From Pusillimonas sp035515275 (GTDB taxonomy: Bacteria; Pseudomonadota; Gammaproteobacteria; Burkholderiales; Burkholderiaceae_B): a stretch of 20,231 nt of DNA. How positions within the stretch are numbered: position 1 is the first letter of the stretch; each line of letters starts with the position of its first letter. Location: contig NZ_DATJBQ010000155.1 in assembly GCF_035515275.1 (NCBI RefSeq), positions 1 through 20,231 on the forward strand. Reading direction: 5' to 3'. Positions 13,234 through 20,231 of this stretch are shown here, in pieces. The position numbers were made by a program, and so were the translations under genes. The notes beneath the pieces are model-generated. The model was given only the letters and a program-made list of their open reading frames with translations, had not been told where the DNA came from and ran no database searches.

Positions 13234-14955
13234 TTATAGATCTTCGGCGCCGAGCAGCATTTCGGTCAGGCCGCGACCGGCCTTGACCATGGGCCACACG
13301 TTTTCGGTCTGGTCGGTGATGAAATCAAGAAAGACCAGGCGATCTTTGTACTTGCCGAAGGCCTCACGCAGCGCCGGCTCGACGTCAGCGGGGTTTTCGA
13401 TGCGTACGCCCACGTGGCCGTAGCTTTCGGCCAGCTTGACAAAATCGGGCAGCGCATCGACATAGGATTCGGAATAGCGCGAGCCATAATCAATCTGCTG
13501 CCATTGGCGCACCATGCCCAGATAGCGGTTGTTCAGGCAAAGCACCTTGGGCGTAAGGTGATACTGCTTGCAGGTAGAGAGCTCTTGAATATTCATCTGA
13601 ATGGAGCCCTCGCCGGTAATGACCGCCACGTCGGCATCAGGGTTGGCCATTTGCACACCCATGGCATAGGGCAGCCCCACACCCATGGTGCCCAGGCCGC
13701 CCGAGTTGATCCAGCGACGCGGCTGGTTGAAGCGGTAGTACTGCGCCGCCCACATCTGGTGCTGACCCACGTCTGACGTAACAAACGCGTTGCCGCCGGT
13801 AACCTCACACAAGGTTTCCACCACGTATTGCGGCTTGATCAAGGTGTCGGAGTTGGCGTAGACCAGGCACTGCTTGCCGCGCCAGGTTTCTACCTGCTGC
13901 CACCATTTTTCAACCGCGGCCTTGTTGGGCTCGGTTTCGACCGCGGCCTGCATATACAGGGCGTTAAGGTCTTGCAGCACATCTTTGACATTGCCCACAA
14001 TAGGCACGTCGACACGAACCCGCTTGGAAATGGACGACGGGTCGATGTCGATATGAATGATCTTGCGCTGGTTCTGGGCAAAATGCTTGGGGTTGCCAAT
14101 GACTCGGTCGTCGAACCGGGCCCCTACCGCCACCAGCACATCGCAATTTTGCATGGCCATATTGGCTTCGTAGGTGCCGTGCATGCCGGGCATGCCCACA
14201 AAACGCTGGTCGTCGGCGGGGAAGGCGCCCAGGCCCATCAGGGTGTTGGTGCATGGTGCGTTCACCAGCTCAACCAGCTGACGAAGCTCTTCGGCCGCGT
14301 CGGACAACACTACGCCGCCGCCTGAGTAGATCATGGGGCGCTCGGCCGCCAGCAGCATTTGAACGGCTTTCTTGATCTGGCCGTGGTGCCCTTTTACAAC
14401 CGGCGTGTACGAGCGCATGGACACCTCGCCTTTCTTGGCGGTGAACTTGTACTTTGCAACGGTAATGTCTTTGGGGATATCGACCAGCACCGGGCCGGGG
14501 CGACCGGTTTGCGCAATATAGAAGGCGCGGCGCATGGTTTCGGCCAGGTCTTTGATGTCGCGCACCAGGAAATTGTGCTTGACGCAAGGGCGCGTTATGC
14601 CCACGGTGTCGCATTCTTGGAAGGCGTCGGAACCGATGGCGGTGGTAGGCACCTGACCGCTAAGTATGACCATCGGGATGGAATCCATATAAGCCGTCGC
14701 AATACCGGTAACGGCATTGGTCAGCCCTGGCCCGCTGGTTACCAGCGCCACCCCGACCTTGTTCGAAGACCGCGAATAGGCATCGGCGGCGTGCACGGCA
14801 GCCTGCTCGTGGCGAACAAGAATATGCTTGAATGAATCTTGTTGATAGATGGCATCGTAAATGTACAGCACTGCGCCGCCGGGGTAGCCAAATACGTGCT
14901 CTACACCTTGCTCGGCCAGGCATCGTACGACGATGTCGGCACCGTTGAGTTCCAT
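13234..14955 (-). CDS. ilvB: Acetolactate synthase large (catalytic) subunit
   Basis: This 573-aa thiamine diphosphate enzyme (ilvI-type) condenses two pyruvates, or pyruvate with 2-oxobutyrate, in the first common step of branched-chain amino acid synthesis. The N-terminal pyrimidine-binding domain has GYPGGAVL (23-30), catalytic Glu50 in RHEQAAVHAADAY and TSGPGLTN. A central FAD-binding domain follows, and the C-terminal diphosphate-binding domain has GEGS (448-451) and the paired Asn residues 475-476. The usual GDG at the metal-binding motif is GEG here, a conservative change I believe also occurs in related proteins. The ATG is preceded by AAAGGA at a good distance. It is first in the operon, transcribed from a promoter about 320 bp upstream through a structured leader. 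Confidence 0.97.
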   Translation of the reverse strand: MELNGADIVVRCLAEQGVEHVFGYPGGAVLYIYDAIYQQDSFKHILVRHEQAAVHAADAYSRSSNKVGVALVTSGPGLTNAVTGIATAYMDSIPMVILSGQVPTTAIGSDAFQECDTVGITRPCVKHNFLVRDIKDLAETMRRAFYIAQTGRPGPVLVDIPKDITVAKYKFTAKKGEVSMRSYTPVVKGHHGQIKKAVQMLLAAERPMIYSGGGVVLSDAAEELRQLVELVNAPCTNTLMGLGAFPADDQRFVGMPGMHGTYEANMAMQNCDVLVAVGARFDDRVIGNPKHFAQNQRKIIHIDIDPSSISKRVRVDVPIVGNVKDVLQDLNALYMQAAVETEPNKAAVEKWWQQVETWRGKQCLVYANSDTLIKPQYVVETLCEVTGGNAFVTSDVGQHQMWAAQYYRFNQPRRWINSGGLGTMGVGLPYAMGVQMANPDADVAVITGEGSIQMNIQELSTCKQYHLTPKVLCLNNRYLGMVRQWQQIDYGSRYSESYVDALPDFVKLAESYGHVGVRIENPADVEPALREAFGKYKDRLVFLDFITDQTENVWPMVKAGRGLTEMLLGAEDL

Positions 14956-15200
14956 GTTGTAGTCCTTTCGTAACCAGTACGAATGCCCTGATCGACCACC
15001 AAAGGCCTAAGCTGCACCGGCCACGACAGGATGCTCTGAGGCTTGATGGCTCACGGAGCCACTCCGCCCAGATACCGTGTCGTACCCATGCCCACTCGTC
15101 AAGACAAAGTACGAGCGTTTATTAAACGCGGGAGGTAGAAACGGATGCCGTGGCGACACACGCTTGTGGCGCGGCCCTCGGCCAATTTTGATACAGGCGT

Positions 15201-15221
15201 AAAAAACGGGCGGATGGCCCG
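15201..15221 (-). terminator. Intrinsic terminator in the ilvB leader (candidate attenuator)
   Basis: On the minus strand CGGGC-CATCC-GCCCG is followed directly by six T. It lies about 50-70 nt after the predicted start of transcription and about 245 nt before the ilvB start codon, with no gene in front of it on this strand, so it would stop transcription inside the leader. An earlier hairpin GCCG/CGGC with GCAA/TTGC (about 15242-15267) and a GGGC at 15234-15231 could compete for pairing. No convincing leader peptide rich in Val, Leu or Ile codons was found. Confidence 0.65.
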
Positions 15222-15275
15222 AACAATAGTGCCCACAGAGCCGAGCAACGGATATTGCGCCCGGCCAAGTACACC

Positions 15276-15304
15276 ACTTTACTGCATTGCACAATGCAAA
15301 TCAA
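15276..15304 (-). promoter_or_regulatory. ilvBNC promoter with palindromic operator between -35 and -10
   Basis: On the minus strand TTGATT (15304-15299) and TAAAGT (15281-15276) are separated by exactly 17 bp. Nearly the whole spacer, 15283-15298, is the inverted repeat TGCATTG-TG-CAATGCA with perfect 7-bp arms, placed where a bound dimer would block RNA polymerase. The rest of the 507-bp gap 14956-15462 holds the leader terminator, two leader hairpins (GCGTTT/AAACGC at 15115-15129 and TGGCTC/GAGCCA at 15047-15061) and the upstream region of the divergent FUSC gene, where no sure promoter was seen. Confidence 0.65.
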
Positions 15305-15462
15305 TCGAAAACGGCTCACCGTGCCGCAAATGTCGCAGACAACCCACGGCGCGGCTTTATCGGCCGGCAAGGCCGACGCGAGCGTTAATGCACCGCCCCC
15401 ATGCTCGCCCGACAGGGTAAGATACCAAGCTATCCGACCCACCTGATGTTCTTCGCCGCCAC

Positions 15463-17724
15463 ATGGCCACGCGCATTCCGCAACTACAACGTTTCTTCTA
15501 TAGCCATTACTTTTTTGGCGGGCTGCGTCAGGCCCTGGGGGTCATGATGCCGGCCCTGCTGATCGGGGGCTTGTGGCAAGCCTACGATATCGGCATGATC
15601 GCCGCCATTGGCGCCGCCTGCGTGGCTGTCATCGACCAACCCGGCAGCCCCCGACGCTACAGCGTAAACACCATGCTCGGGGCCGTGCTGTTGGGCACGC
15701 TTACCGTGGCCATTACCGGCCTGGTCTCCAGCCACCCCATTGCGCTGTGGCTCACCATACCGCTGCTGGGCTTCGCTTTTTCCATGCTTACCGTTTATGG
15801 TCAGCAAGGCGGGCTCATGGCCTTTGCCTGCCTGCTGATCATGACGCTGACCATGCGCACCCCGCTAAGCGGTCAACAGTTGCTATTGCATATTGGGTAT
15901 TCGCTGGCCGGCGGCCTGTTCTACTTTGCCTACAGCTCGGTGGTGCGCCGGGTGTTCTGGCTACGCGAAGAGCAACAAGCCTTATCGGTGGCATTGTTTG
16001 CAACCGCCGATTATGTCGAGGCGCGCTCGCGCTTTTACGACGTGCACACCGACCTGGACACCACGTATCGGCAATTGATCCGCGCGCAGGCCGAGATGAT
16101 TGAAAAGCAGCAGGCCGCCCGCAACACGGTTCTGCGCGAACAGCCCAGGGGCAGCGGGCGGGGCGACCGCCAGCGCATGAAGGCACTGAACCTGTTCATT
16201 GACATGGTGGCATTGCTGGATACGCTTATCGCCACCCACACCGATTACGCTACGCTGCACCGCGAGCTCTCGGACAGCGACGTTCTGGTGTTTGCCCGTG
16301 ACACCTTGGTGAAACTGTCGGACAACCTGCAACAGATTGCGCTGTGCACGGCCCGCAACCAGGCCGCCCTAAGCCGCCATAGCGCCAAGGCCGAGCTGCG
16401 CGCAATCGAGTACGAACTTGAACAGTACCGGCAAAATGGTTTTGCCCAAGCCCACCCCGAGGTTTATGCGCTGCTGGTTCAGGTGTTAAGACGACTGCGC
16501 AACGGTTCACGCATTGTCGAGCGCATGGCCACTCATACCCAACCGGGTGCGGACACCACACTGGTCGACCAGCGGCTGCACAAAGCGCTGGACCGTTTTA
16601 TTTCGCGCAGCGAATTGCGGTTCGGCATGATCACATCGAACCTGCGCCTGGATTCACCCCACTTCCGTTACGCCTTGCGGGTGGCAATCGCCATATTGAT
16701 CACACTGGGCGTGGTCACCCTGATCAACGCCGGCCTGACACGACAGCCGCTAGGCGCCGACCTGGAGCTGCATGGCTATTGGGTGATTCTTACCGTTATA
16801 GTGATCATGAAGCCGGGCTTCGCGCTGACGCGGCAGCGCAACGGGCTGCGCCTGGCGGGCACCATCATAGGCTGCCTGCTAACCTTGGTCTTGTTTGCGC
16901 TTACCGATAACGCCGACGTGCTGCTGGCGGCGTTGATCATGTCGTGCATCCTGGGTTACAGCCTGGTGCAGGTCAGCTTCATGGGCACCGCAATATTCAA
17001 GACCGTCATGGTGTTGCTGGCTTTTCACTTAATTTCACCCACGACAAACGCCTTGATCGGCGAGCGCCTGATCGACACAGCCTTGGGCTGCGCCATTGCG
17101 CTGATCAGCAGCTACATACTGCCCTGGTGGGAACACAACTACATGGAATCGCTGGCCAAGGCATTGCGCACGGCCAACCACCGGTACTTCAGGGCCGGCT
17201 TACATTATGCCGAGCTGATCCGCGCGGCGCGAGGCAACACTGTGTCGCCCGAACTGCGCGACAGCCGGGAAGCCGAGCAGCTGGAAGCCGACATGGCCTG
17301 GCGCCTGGCCCGAAAAAATGTCTACATTGCTTTCGGCAATTACGCTGCCGCCTTTTATCGCATGGCTGCCGAACCCGCGCGCCGACAAAAAAACGTACCC
17401 GAGCTTAACAACCTGCTGGTTCAGAACCACGTGCTGACTTCGCAGATAAGTGCTGCCGTGCCTTTGCTGGCCACGCTACTTGCCGTACCTGCGGGCATCA
17501 ATCAGGCACTTGAAACGGTCGAAAGCTTGCTTCAGGGTAAGGACGCCACCCCGCCAACCTCGCTGGAAACTGAAGGGGAACTGGCCACGCTGGCCTACCC
17601 ACTGCGCCAGATGATGACGGCAGCGCAACTGATACGCCACGAAATGCAGGCGCTGGAATCGCCCTGCCCCGAAGATGCTACGCCACCAACCATAACAGGA
17701 TTGCGCAGCGAAGCCGGGGGCTGA
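15463..17724 (+). CDS. FUSC (YccS/YhfK-type) inner-membrane transport-like protein
   Basis: This 753-aa protein has the two-block layout of the YccS/YhfK branch of the FUSC (fusaric acid resistance/aromatic acid exporter) family. The first membrane block spans about 20-165 (LLIGGLWQAYDIGMIAAIGA onward). A long, charged soluble region of about 240 residues follows. The second membrane block spans about 400-545, with the family signature YWVILTVIVIMKPGFALT then RQRNGLRLAGTIIG. A soluble C-terminal region of about 200 residues ends the protein. The substrate cannot be read from sequence; aromatic acid or drug efflux is the usual inference for the family. The ATG chosen matches the expected N-terminus, but no strong ribosome binding site is visible. 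It is divergent from ilvB and ends 16 bp from the convergent MFS gene. Confidence 0.85.
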   Translation: MATRIPQLQRFFYSHYFFGGLRQALGVMMPALLIGGLWQAYDIGMIAAIGAACVAVIDQPGSPRRYSVNTMLGAVLLGTLTVAITGLVSSHPIALWLTIPLLGFAFSMLTVYGQQGGLMAFACLLIMTLTMRTPLSGQQLLLHIGYSLAGGLFYFAYSSVVRRVFWLREEQQALSVALFATADYVEARSRFYDVHTDLDTTYRQLIRAQAEMIEKQQAARNTVLREQPRGSGRGDRQRMKALNLFIDMVALLDTLIATHTDYATLHRELSDSDVLVFARDTLVKLSDNLQQIALCTARNQAALSRHSAKAELRAIEYELEQYRQNGFAQAHPEVYALLVQVLRRLRNGSRIVERMATHTQPGADTTLVDQRLHKALDRFISRSELRFGMITSNLRLDSPHFRYALRVAIAILITLGVVTLINAGLTRQPLGADLELHGYWVILTVIVIMKPGFALTRQRNGLRLAGTIIGCLLTLVLFALTDNADVLLAALIMSCILGYSLVQVSFMGTAIFKTVMVLLAFHLISPTTNALIGERLIDTALGCAIALISSYILPWWEHNYMESLAKALRTANHRYFRAGLHYAELIRAARGNTVSPELRDSREAEQLEADMAWRLARKNVYIAFGNYAAAFYRMAAEPARRQKNVPELNNLLVQNHVLTSQISAAVPLLATLLAVPAGINQALETVESLLQGKDATPPTSLETEGELATLAYPLRQMMTAAQLIRHEMQALESPCPEDATPPTITGLRSEAGG

Positions 17725-17740
17725 CGCCCTCTTGCCATAA

Positions 17741-18988
17741 TCACGCTGCTTCAGTGTGTACCGGCTGCCGCAAGCCCTCGGGCCAGAAATACCAGACGGC
17801 ACACAAGGTCTGCACCGCCAACATGGCTATCCAGGCCGTCAGGTGTGCCTGCGCCGGATAAACTCCCTGAGCGATGGGCGGCCACAGCTCCACGATCCAG
17901 CCGATGGCGTTTTGCACGGCGAAGATCATGAAGAACACCAGCATGTTGAACGTGGTGTTGACCCGTCCCCACATGGCAGGCGGGTATCGCACGACAAAAA
18001 TGGCAAAGACCAGTACGCAACATGCGCCGAACAGCCCGAAGCTGCCCCAAAGCACGCTTTTTGGAATGGGGGCATCGAGCATGATAAGCCCTTGAACCCC
18101 CACAAAGACGGCCAGGCAAAGGCCGCAAAACATGGTAAGGCTCATGCCCAGGCGTTCGACTCGCCGGGCCAGCACCCCCGACACCAAGCTGCCGCACACT
18201 GCCGAGAGCCCCACCAAAGAAACCAGGGCGTCGGTCTGTACCAGCCCAGCCTGGTTCACATCGAGCAGATAGGGTTTCATCCATAAAGACTGCACGGCGT
18301 AGAACATGCCGCCGCTGACCGAAGGAAACAGCGACAGCTTCCAGAACCGCGAACTGCAAAGCAAATGCCAGGTACCCCGAAACTGCGCCCATACCGAAGG
18401 CCGGACAGATTTGGACGCCGCACCTTTCGGTTTTTGGGCATCTACCGCGCCAAACCACAGCAGGCCCGCTACGACCAGCGTAAGCACGGCCATACCAATG
18501 CTGACACTGCGCCAGGTCGCCACCTCTAGCACCAAGGCCAGCGGCGTTCCTACCAGCGCCCCGCCCAGGCCGCCAATGGCGATCAGCGCGCCATTCAGCA
18601 TCGCTACCCGATGGGCCGGAAAGTGCTGCGCCAGCGCCTGCAGCGCCGCGCCCATGCATACAGCCACGCCCACGCCTATAAGAATGCGGCCCACCATGAG
18701 CGGCACCAGTCCATCGCCCAACGCAAATACCACAGACCCCAGGGCGGCAAGCACCATCAAGGCGGCAGTGACCCTTCGCGGCCCCCAGGTATCCAGTGCT
18801 GCGCCGGCTGGAATCTGCGTGACGGCAAACCCCAAAAAGTACAGGCTGGTCAACGTGCCCAGGTCGCCCGCAGACAGGTTGAGTTCATCGATCAGAAACG
18901 GCGCAAAGCCGATATTCAGCCCACGGAATATATACGAAACAAAATAGCCCGCCGAAAAGAAAATAAATACGCGTACTGCTGCGTTCAT
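17741..18988 (-). CDS. Major facilitator superfamily transporter
   Basis: This 415-aa protein has about twelve hydrophobic segments in two halves of six, joined by a charged loop near residues 185-205 (DAQKPKGAASKS). The loop after the second segment has the MFS motif A remnant DTWGPRR (66-72). The first helix FFSAGYFVSYIFRGLNIGF and the GxGVAVCMGA stretch resemble nitrate/sugar-phosphate-type or general metabolite permeases, but the substrate is unknown. It lies downstream of yaaA on the same strand. An intrinsic terminator ends only 16 bp before the start codon, with the ribosome binding sequence (GGA) in between, so its expression depends on read-through of, or control at, that terminator. 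Confidence 0.85.
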   Translation of the reverse strand: MNAAVRVFIFFSAGYFVSYIFRGLNIGFAPFLIDELNLSAGDLGTLTSLYFLGFAVTQIPAGAALDTWGPRRVTAALMVLAALGSVVFALGDGLVPLMVGRILIGVGVAVCMGAALQALAQHFPAHRVAMLNGALIAIGGLGGALVGTPLALVLEVATWRSVSIGMAVLTLVVAGLLWFGAVDAQKPKGAASKSVRPSVWAQFRGTWHLLCSSRFWKLSLFPSVSGGMFYAVQSLWMKPYLLDVNQAGLVQTDALVSLVGLSAVCGSLVSGVLARRVERLGMSLTMFCGLCLAVFVGVQGLIMLDAPIPKSVLWGSFGLFGACCVLVFAIFVVRYPPAMWGRVNTTFNMLVFFMIFAVQNAIGWIVELWPPIAQGVYPAQAHLTAWIAMLAVQTLCAVWYFWPEGLRQPVHTEAA

Positions 18989-19004
18989 ATGTCCGATTCC
19001 AAGT

Positions 19005-19026
19005 AAAAAGCGGGCATCCGGCCCGC
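19005..19026 (-). terminator. Terminator between yaaA and the MFS gene
   Basis: On the minus strand GCGGGC-CGGAT-GCCCGC is followed by five T (complement of A 19005-19009). It lies about 50 bp after the yaaA stop and 16 bp before the MFS start. A further GCCGG/CCGGC pairing just upstream (19072-19076 with 19054-19058) could compete with the terminator stem, which itself is flanked by CCGG. Confidence 0.8.
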
Positions 19027-19076
19027 CGGTGAAACGTAAAAGCCAGGTCTTGACCGGCTGATATCAAGCTTGCCGG

Positions 19077-19853
19077 CTAGGCGGACTGTTTACGCCGAAA
19101 CACCAGCTTGGTTTCGGAGGATGATTGCTTGTGATAGGAGTAGCCTTCGGACGCGAAACCCGTTAACGCATCCGGGGCATCGATTTTGTTTTCAATGACA
19201 AAGCGCGCCATCAGTCCGCGTGCGCGTTTGGCGTGAAAACTGATGATCTTCCAGTCGCCGTTTTTATAATCCTGGAACACGCACTGAATCACCCTGGCCT
19301 TCAGCGTTTTTAGATCAACCGCCTTGAAGTACTCTTCGGAAGCCAGGTTCAGCACCGTGGGCTCGGCCTGGCCTTCAAGGCGCTTGTTCAGGTATTGCGC
19401 AATTTGCGGGCCCCAGTATTCGTACAGGTTCTTGCCTTGCCCGGTGGCCAGACGGGTACCCATTTCAAGGCGGTAAGGCTGCATCAGGTCTAGCGGACGC
19501 AATACGCCATACAGCCCGCTAAGTATCGCCACGTGCTCTTGCGCCCACTGCAATTGCTCGTCAGACAACGAAGGCGCGTCCAGCCCTTCGTAGACATCGC
19601 CGTTGAAGGCCAGGACGGCCTGGCGCGAATTTGTCTGGGTGAACTTGGGCTTCCAGGCCGCGTAGCGTTCGACATTCAGCTGCGCCAATGCATCGCTAAG
19701 TTTCATCAGCGCGGCAACTTCGCTGGCCGATTTTTCTTTGAGCACGTCGATCAGCCCGGCAGCCTGTTTCACGAACAGCGGCTGGGTGTGCAGCGTGCTG
19801 CGTACAGAAGAATCGTAATCAAGTTTTTTCGCGGGAGACAATAGCAAGAGCAT
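19077..19853 (-). CDS. yaaA: Peroxide stress protein YaaA (DUF328 family)
   Basis: This 258-aa cytoplasmic protein belongs to the family of E. coli YaaA, which limits free intracellular iron and so protects DNA and proteins during hydrogen peroxide stress. Family motifs are visible throughout: MLLLLSPAKKLDY at the start, AVLAFNGDVYEGLDA (78-92), SGLYGVLRPLDLMQPYRLEMGTRL (111-134), LYEYWG (143-148), LNLASEEYFKAV (168-179) and FHAKRARGLMARF (205-217). Length is normal for the family. The ATG has AGG nine bases upstream. OxyR control is known in E. coli; no OxyR site could be recognised by eye here. Confidence 0.96.
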   Translation of the reverse strand: MLLLLSPAKKLDYDSSVRSTLHTQPLFVKQAAGLIDVLKEKSASEVAALMKLSDALAQLNVERYAAWKPKFTQTNSRQAVLAFNGDVYEGLDAPSLSDEQLQWAQEHVAILSGLYGVLRPLDLMQPYRLEMGTRLATGQGKNLYEYWGPQIAQYLNKRLEGQAEPTVLNLASEEYFKAVDLKTLKARVIQCVFQDYKNGDWKIISFHAKRARGLMARFVIENKIDAPDALTGFASEGYSYHKQSSSETKLVFRRKQSA

Positions 19854-19956
19854 TTCGTTTACCTGTTTTCATCCATGTGACCGCGGCGTGTACCTGGGGC
19901 AGCCTTGAGTTAAAGCATGCCCGCACCGATAGGTTGGTACGCCTTTATCGGCCTAC

Positions 19957-19985
19957 ACTATACGCGATACCTGCATCGCCAAAAG
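19957..19985 (-). promoter_or_regulatory. Possible yaaA promoter
   Basis: The minus strand has TATAGT (19962-19957) about 104 bp upstream of the yaaA start. The upstream -35 candidate (CTTTTG/TTTTGG) is poor. Just upstream of the -10 box lies an inverted repeat GCGAT/ATCGC (19964-19968 and 19975-19979), and downstream CCGATA/TATCGG (19926-19951) could form a leader hairpin. The remaining gap 19854-20002 shows nothing else. Confidence 0.35.
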
Positions 19986-20002
19986 ACAACGTTGGGTAGC
20001 CC

Positions 20003-20231
20003 TTAGCGAGCTGTCCAGCCGCCGTCAATCGACATGGCCGAGCCCGTCATTTGCTCGGCCGCCTCTGAAGCCAGAAACACCGCCGCGCCTCCTAGTTGCT
20101 TGGGCGTGACAAACTGCAGCGAAGGCTGTTTTTCACCCAACAATCGCCGCGCCGCGGCATCAAGGTCGATGCCCTGCTCTTTGGCGATGGCTTCGATCTG
20201 TTTTTCGACCAGCGGTGTGCGTACCCAGCCG
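20003..20231 (-). CDS. D-3-hydroxybutyrate dehydrogenase, SDR family (C-terminal 75 residues, cut by window edge)
   Basis: The open frame enters from the right edge and stops at TAA 20005-20003. The 75 residues begin GWVRTPLVEKQIEAIA and continue through EKQPSLQFVTPKQLGGAAVFLAS to MTGSAMSIDGGWTAR. The GWVRTPLVEKQI stretch, KQPS, VTPxQLG and the SIDGGWTA end are typical of NAD-dependent D-3-hydroxybutyrate dehydrogenases within the short-chain dehydrogenase family, which interconvert 3-hydroxybutyrate and acetoacetate in polyhydroxybutyrate and ketone body use. The Rossmann and Ser-Tyr-Lys catalytic parts lie outside the window, so a related SDR cannot be fully excluded. Likely symbol hbdH/bdhA. 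Confidence 0.85.
   Translation of the reverse strand, partial: GWVRTPLVEKQIEAIAKEQGIDLDAAARRLLGEKQPSLQFVTPKQLGGAAVFLASEAAEQMTGSAMSIDGGWTAR

Noticed and set aside
15007..15294. 95-residue open frame on the minus strand in the ilvB leader
   Set aside because: Its start lies inside the promoter spacer, upstream of the likely transcription start; composition is not protein-like and the leader terminator falls inside it.
1..20231. CRISPR arrays, insertion sequences, prophage or toxin-antitoxin genes
   Set aside because: No spaced direct repeats, transposase motifs or target duplications were seen; apart from the intron the window is housekeeping and surface-polymer genes.

Overview
The window looks like ordinary chromosome from a betaproteobacterium. 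Protein content and gene order (rpsO-pnp, ilvB-ilvN-ilvC, pssA/psd, a 3-hydroxybutyrate dehydrogenase) suggest Burkholderiales, most likely Alcaligenaceae (Bordetella/Pusillimonas-like). That placement is inferred from remembered protein similarity, not from a search. Most genes are on the minus strand. I saw no insertion sequence, prophage, CRISPR array or toxin-antitoxin module.

Layout. Positions 1-5326 (minus): a cellulose synthesis operon in transcription order bcsG-bcsA-bcsB. bcsB runs off the left edge. BcsA closely resembles the enterobacterial type, and BcsG is the enzyme that adds phosphoethanolamine to cellulose. Positions 5504-5983 (plus): a tRNA pair. The first is a tRNA-Ser(UGA) split inside its anticodon by a 217-nt group I intron whose core closely matches the Azoarcus tRNA-Ile ribozyme. 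The second is an uninterrupted tRNA-Leu(UAA). A small secreted Ser/Gly/Asp-rich protein follows. Positions 6572-9316 (minus): rpsO-pnp with terminators, and a candidate pseudoknot over the rpsO ribosome binding site. Position 9335: a divergent lipoprotein with two BamE-like repeats. Positions 9892-11453 (minus): psd then pssA, which make phosphatidylethanolamine. This lipid is the donor used by BcsG, although the two loci are not linked as one operon. Positions 11534-15304 (minus): ilvB-ilvN-ilvC for branched-chain amino acids, with a 3' terminator, a promoter carrying a palindrome between its -35 and -10 boxes, and an intrinsic terminator inside the leader. Positions 15463-17724 (plus): a FUSC/YccS-type membrane protein. 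Positions 17741-19853 (minus): yaaA followed by an MFS transporter, with a terminator just before the transporter. Positions 20003-20231 (minus): the C-terminal end of a 3-hydroxybutyrate dehydrogenase.

The most striking item is the self-splicing intron in tRNA-Ser(UGA), easily missed because the tRNA is split. Secondary items are RNA-level control candidates at rpsO, ilvB and the MFS gene. All RNA structures were paired by eye; no folding energies or covariance searches were run.
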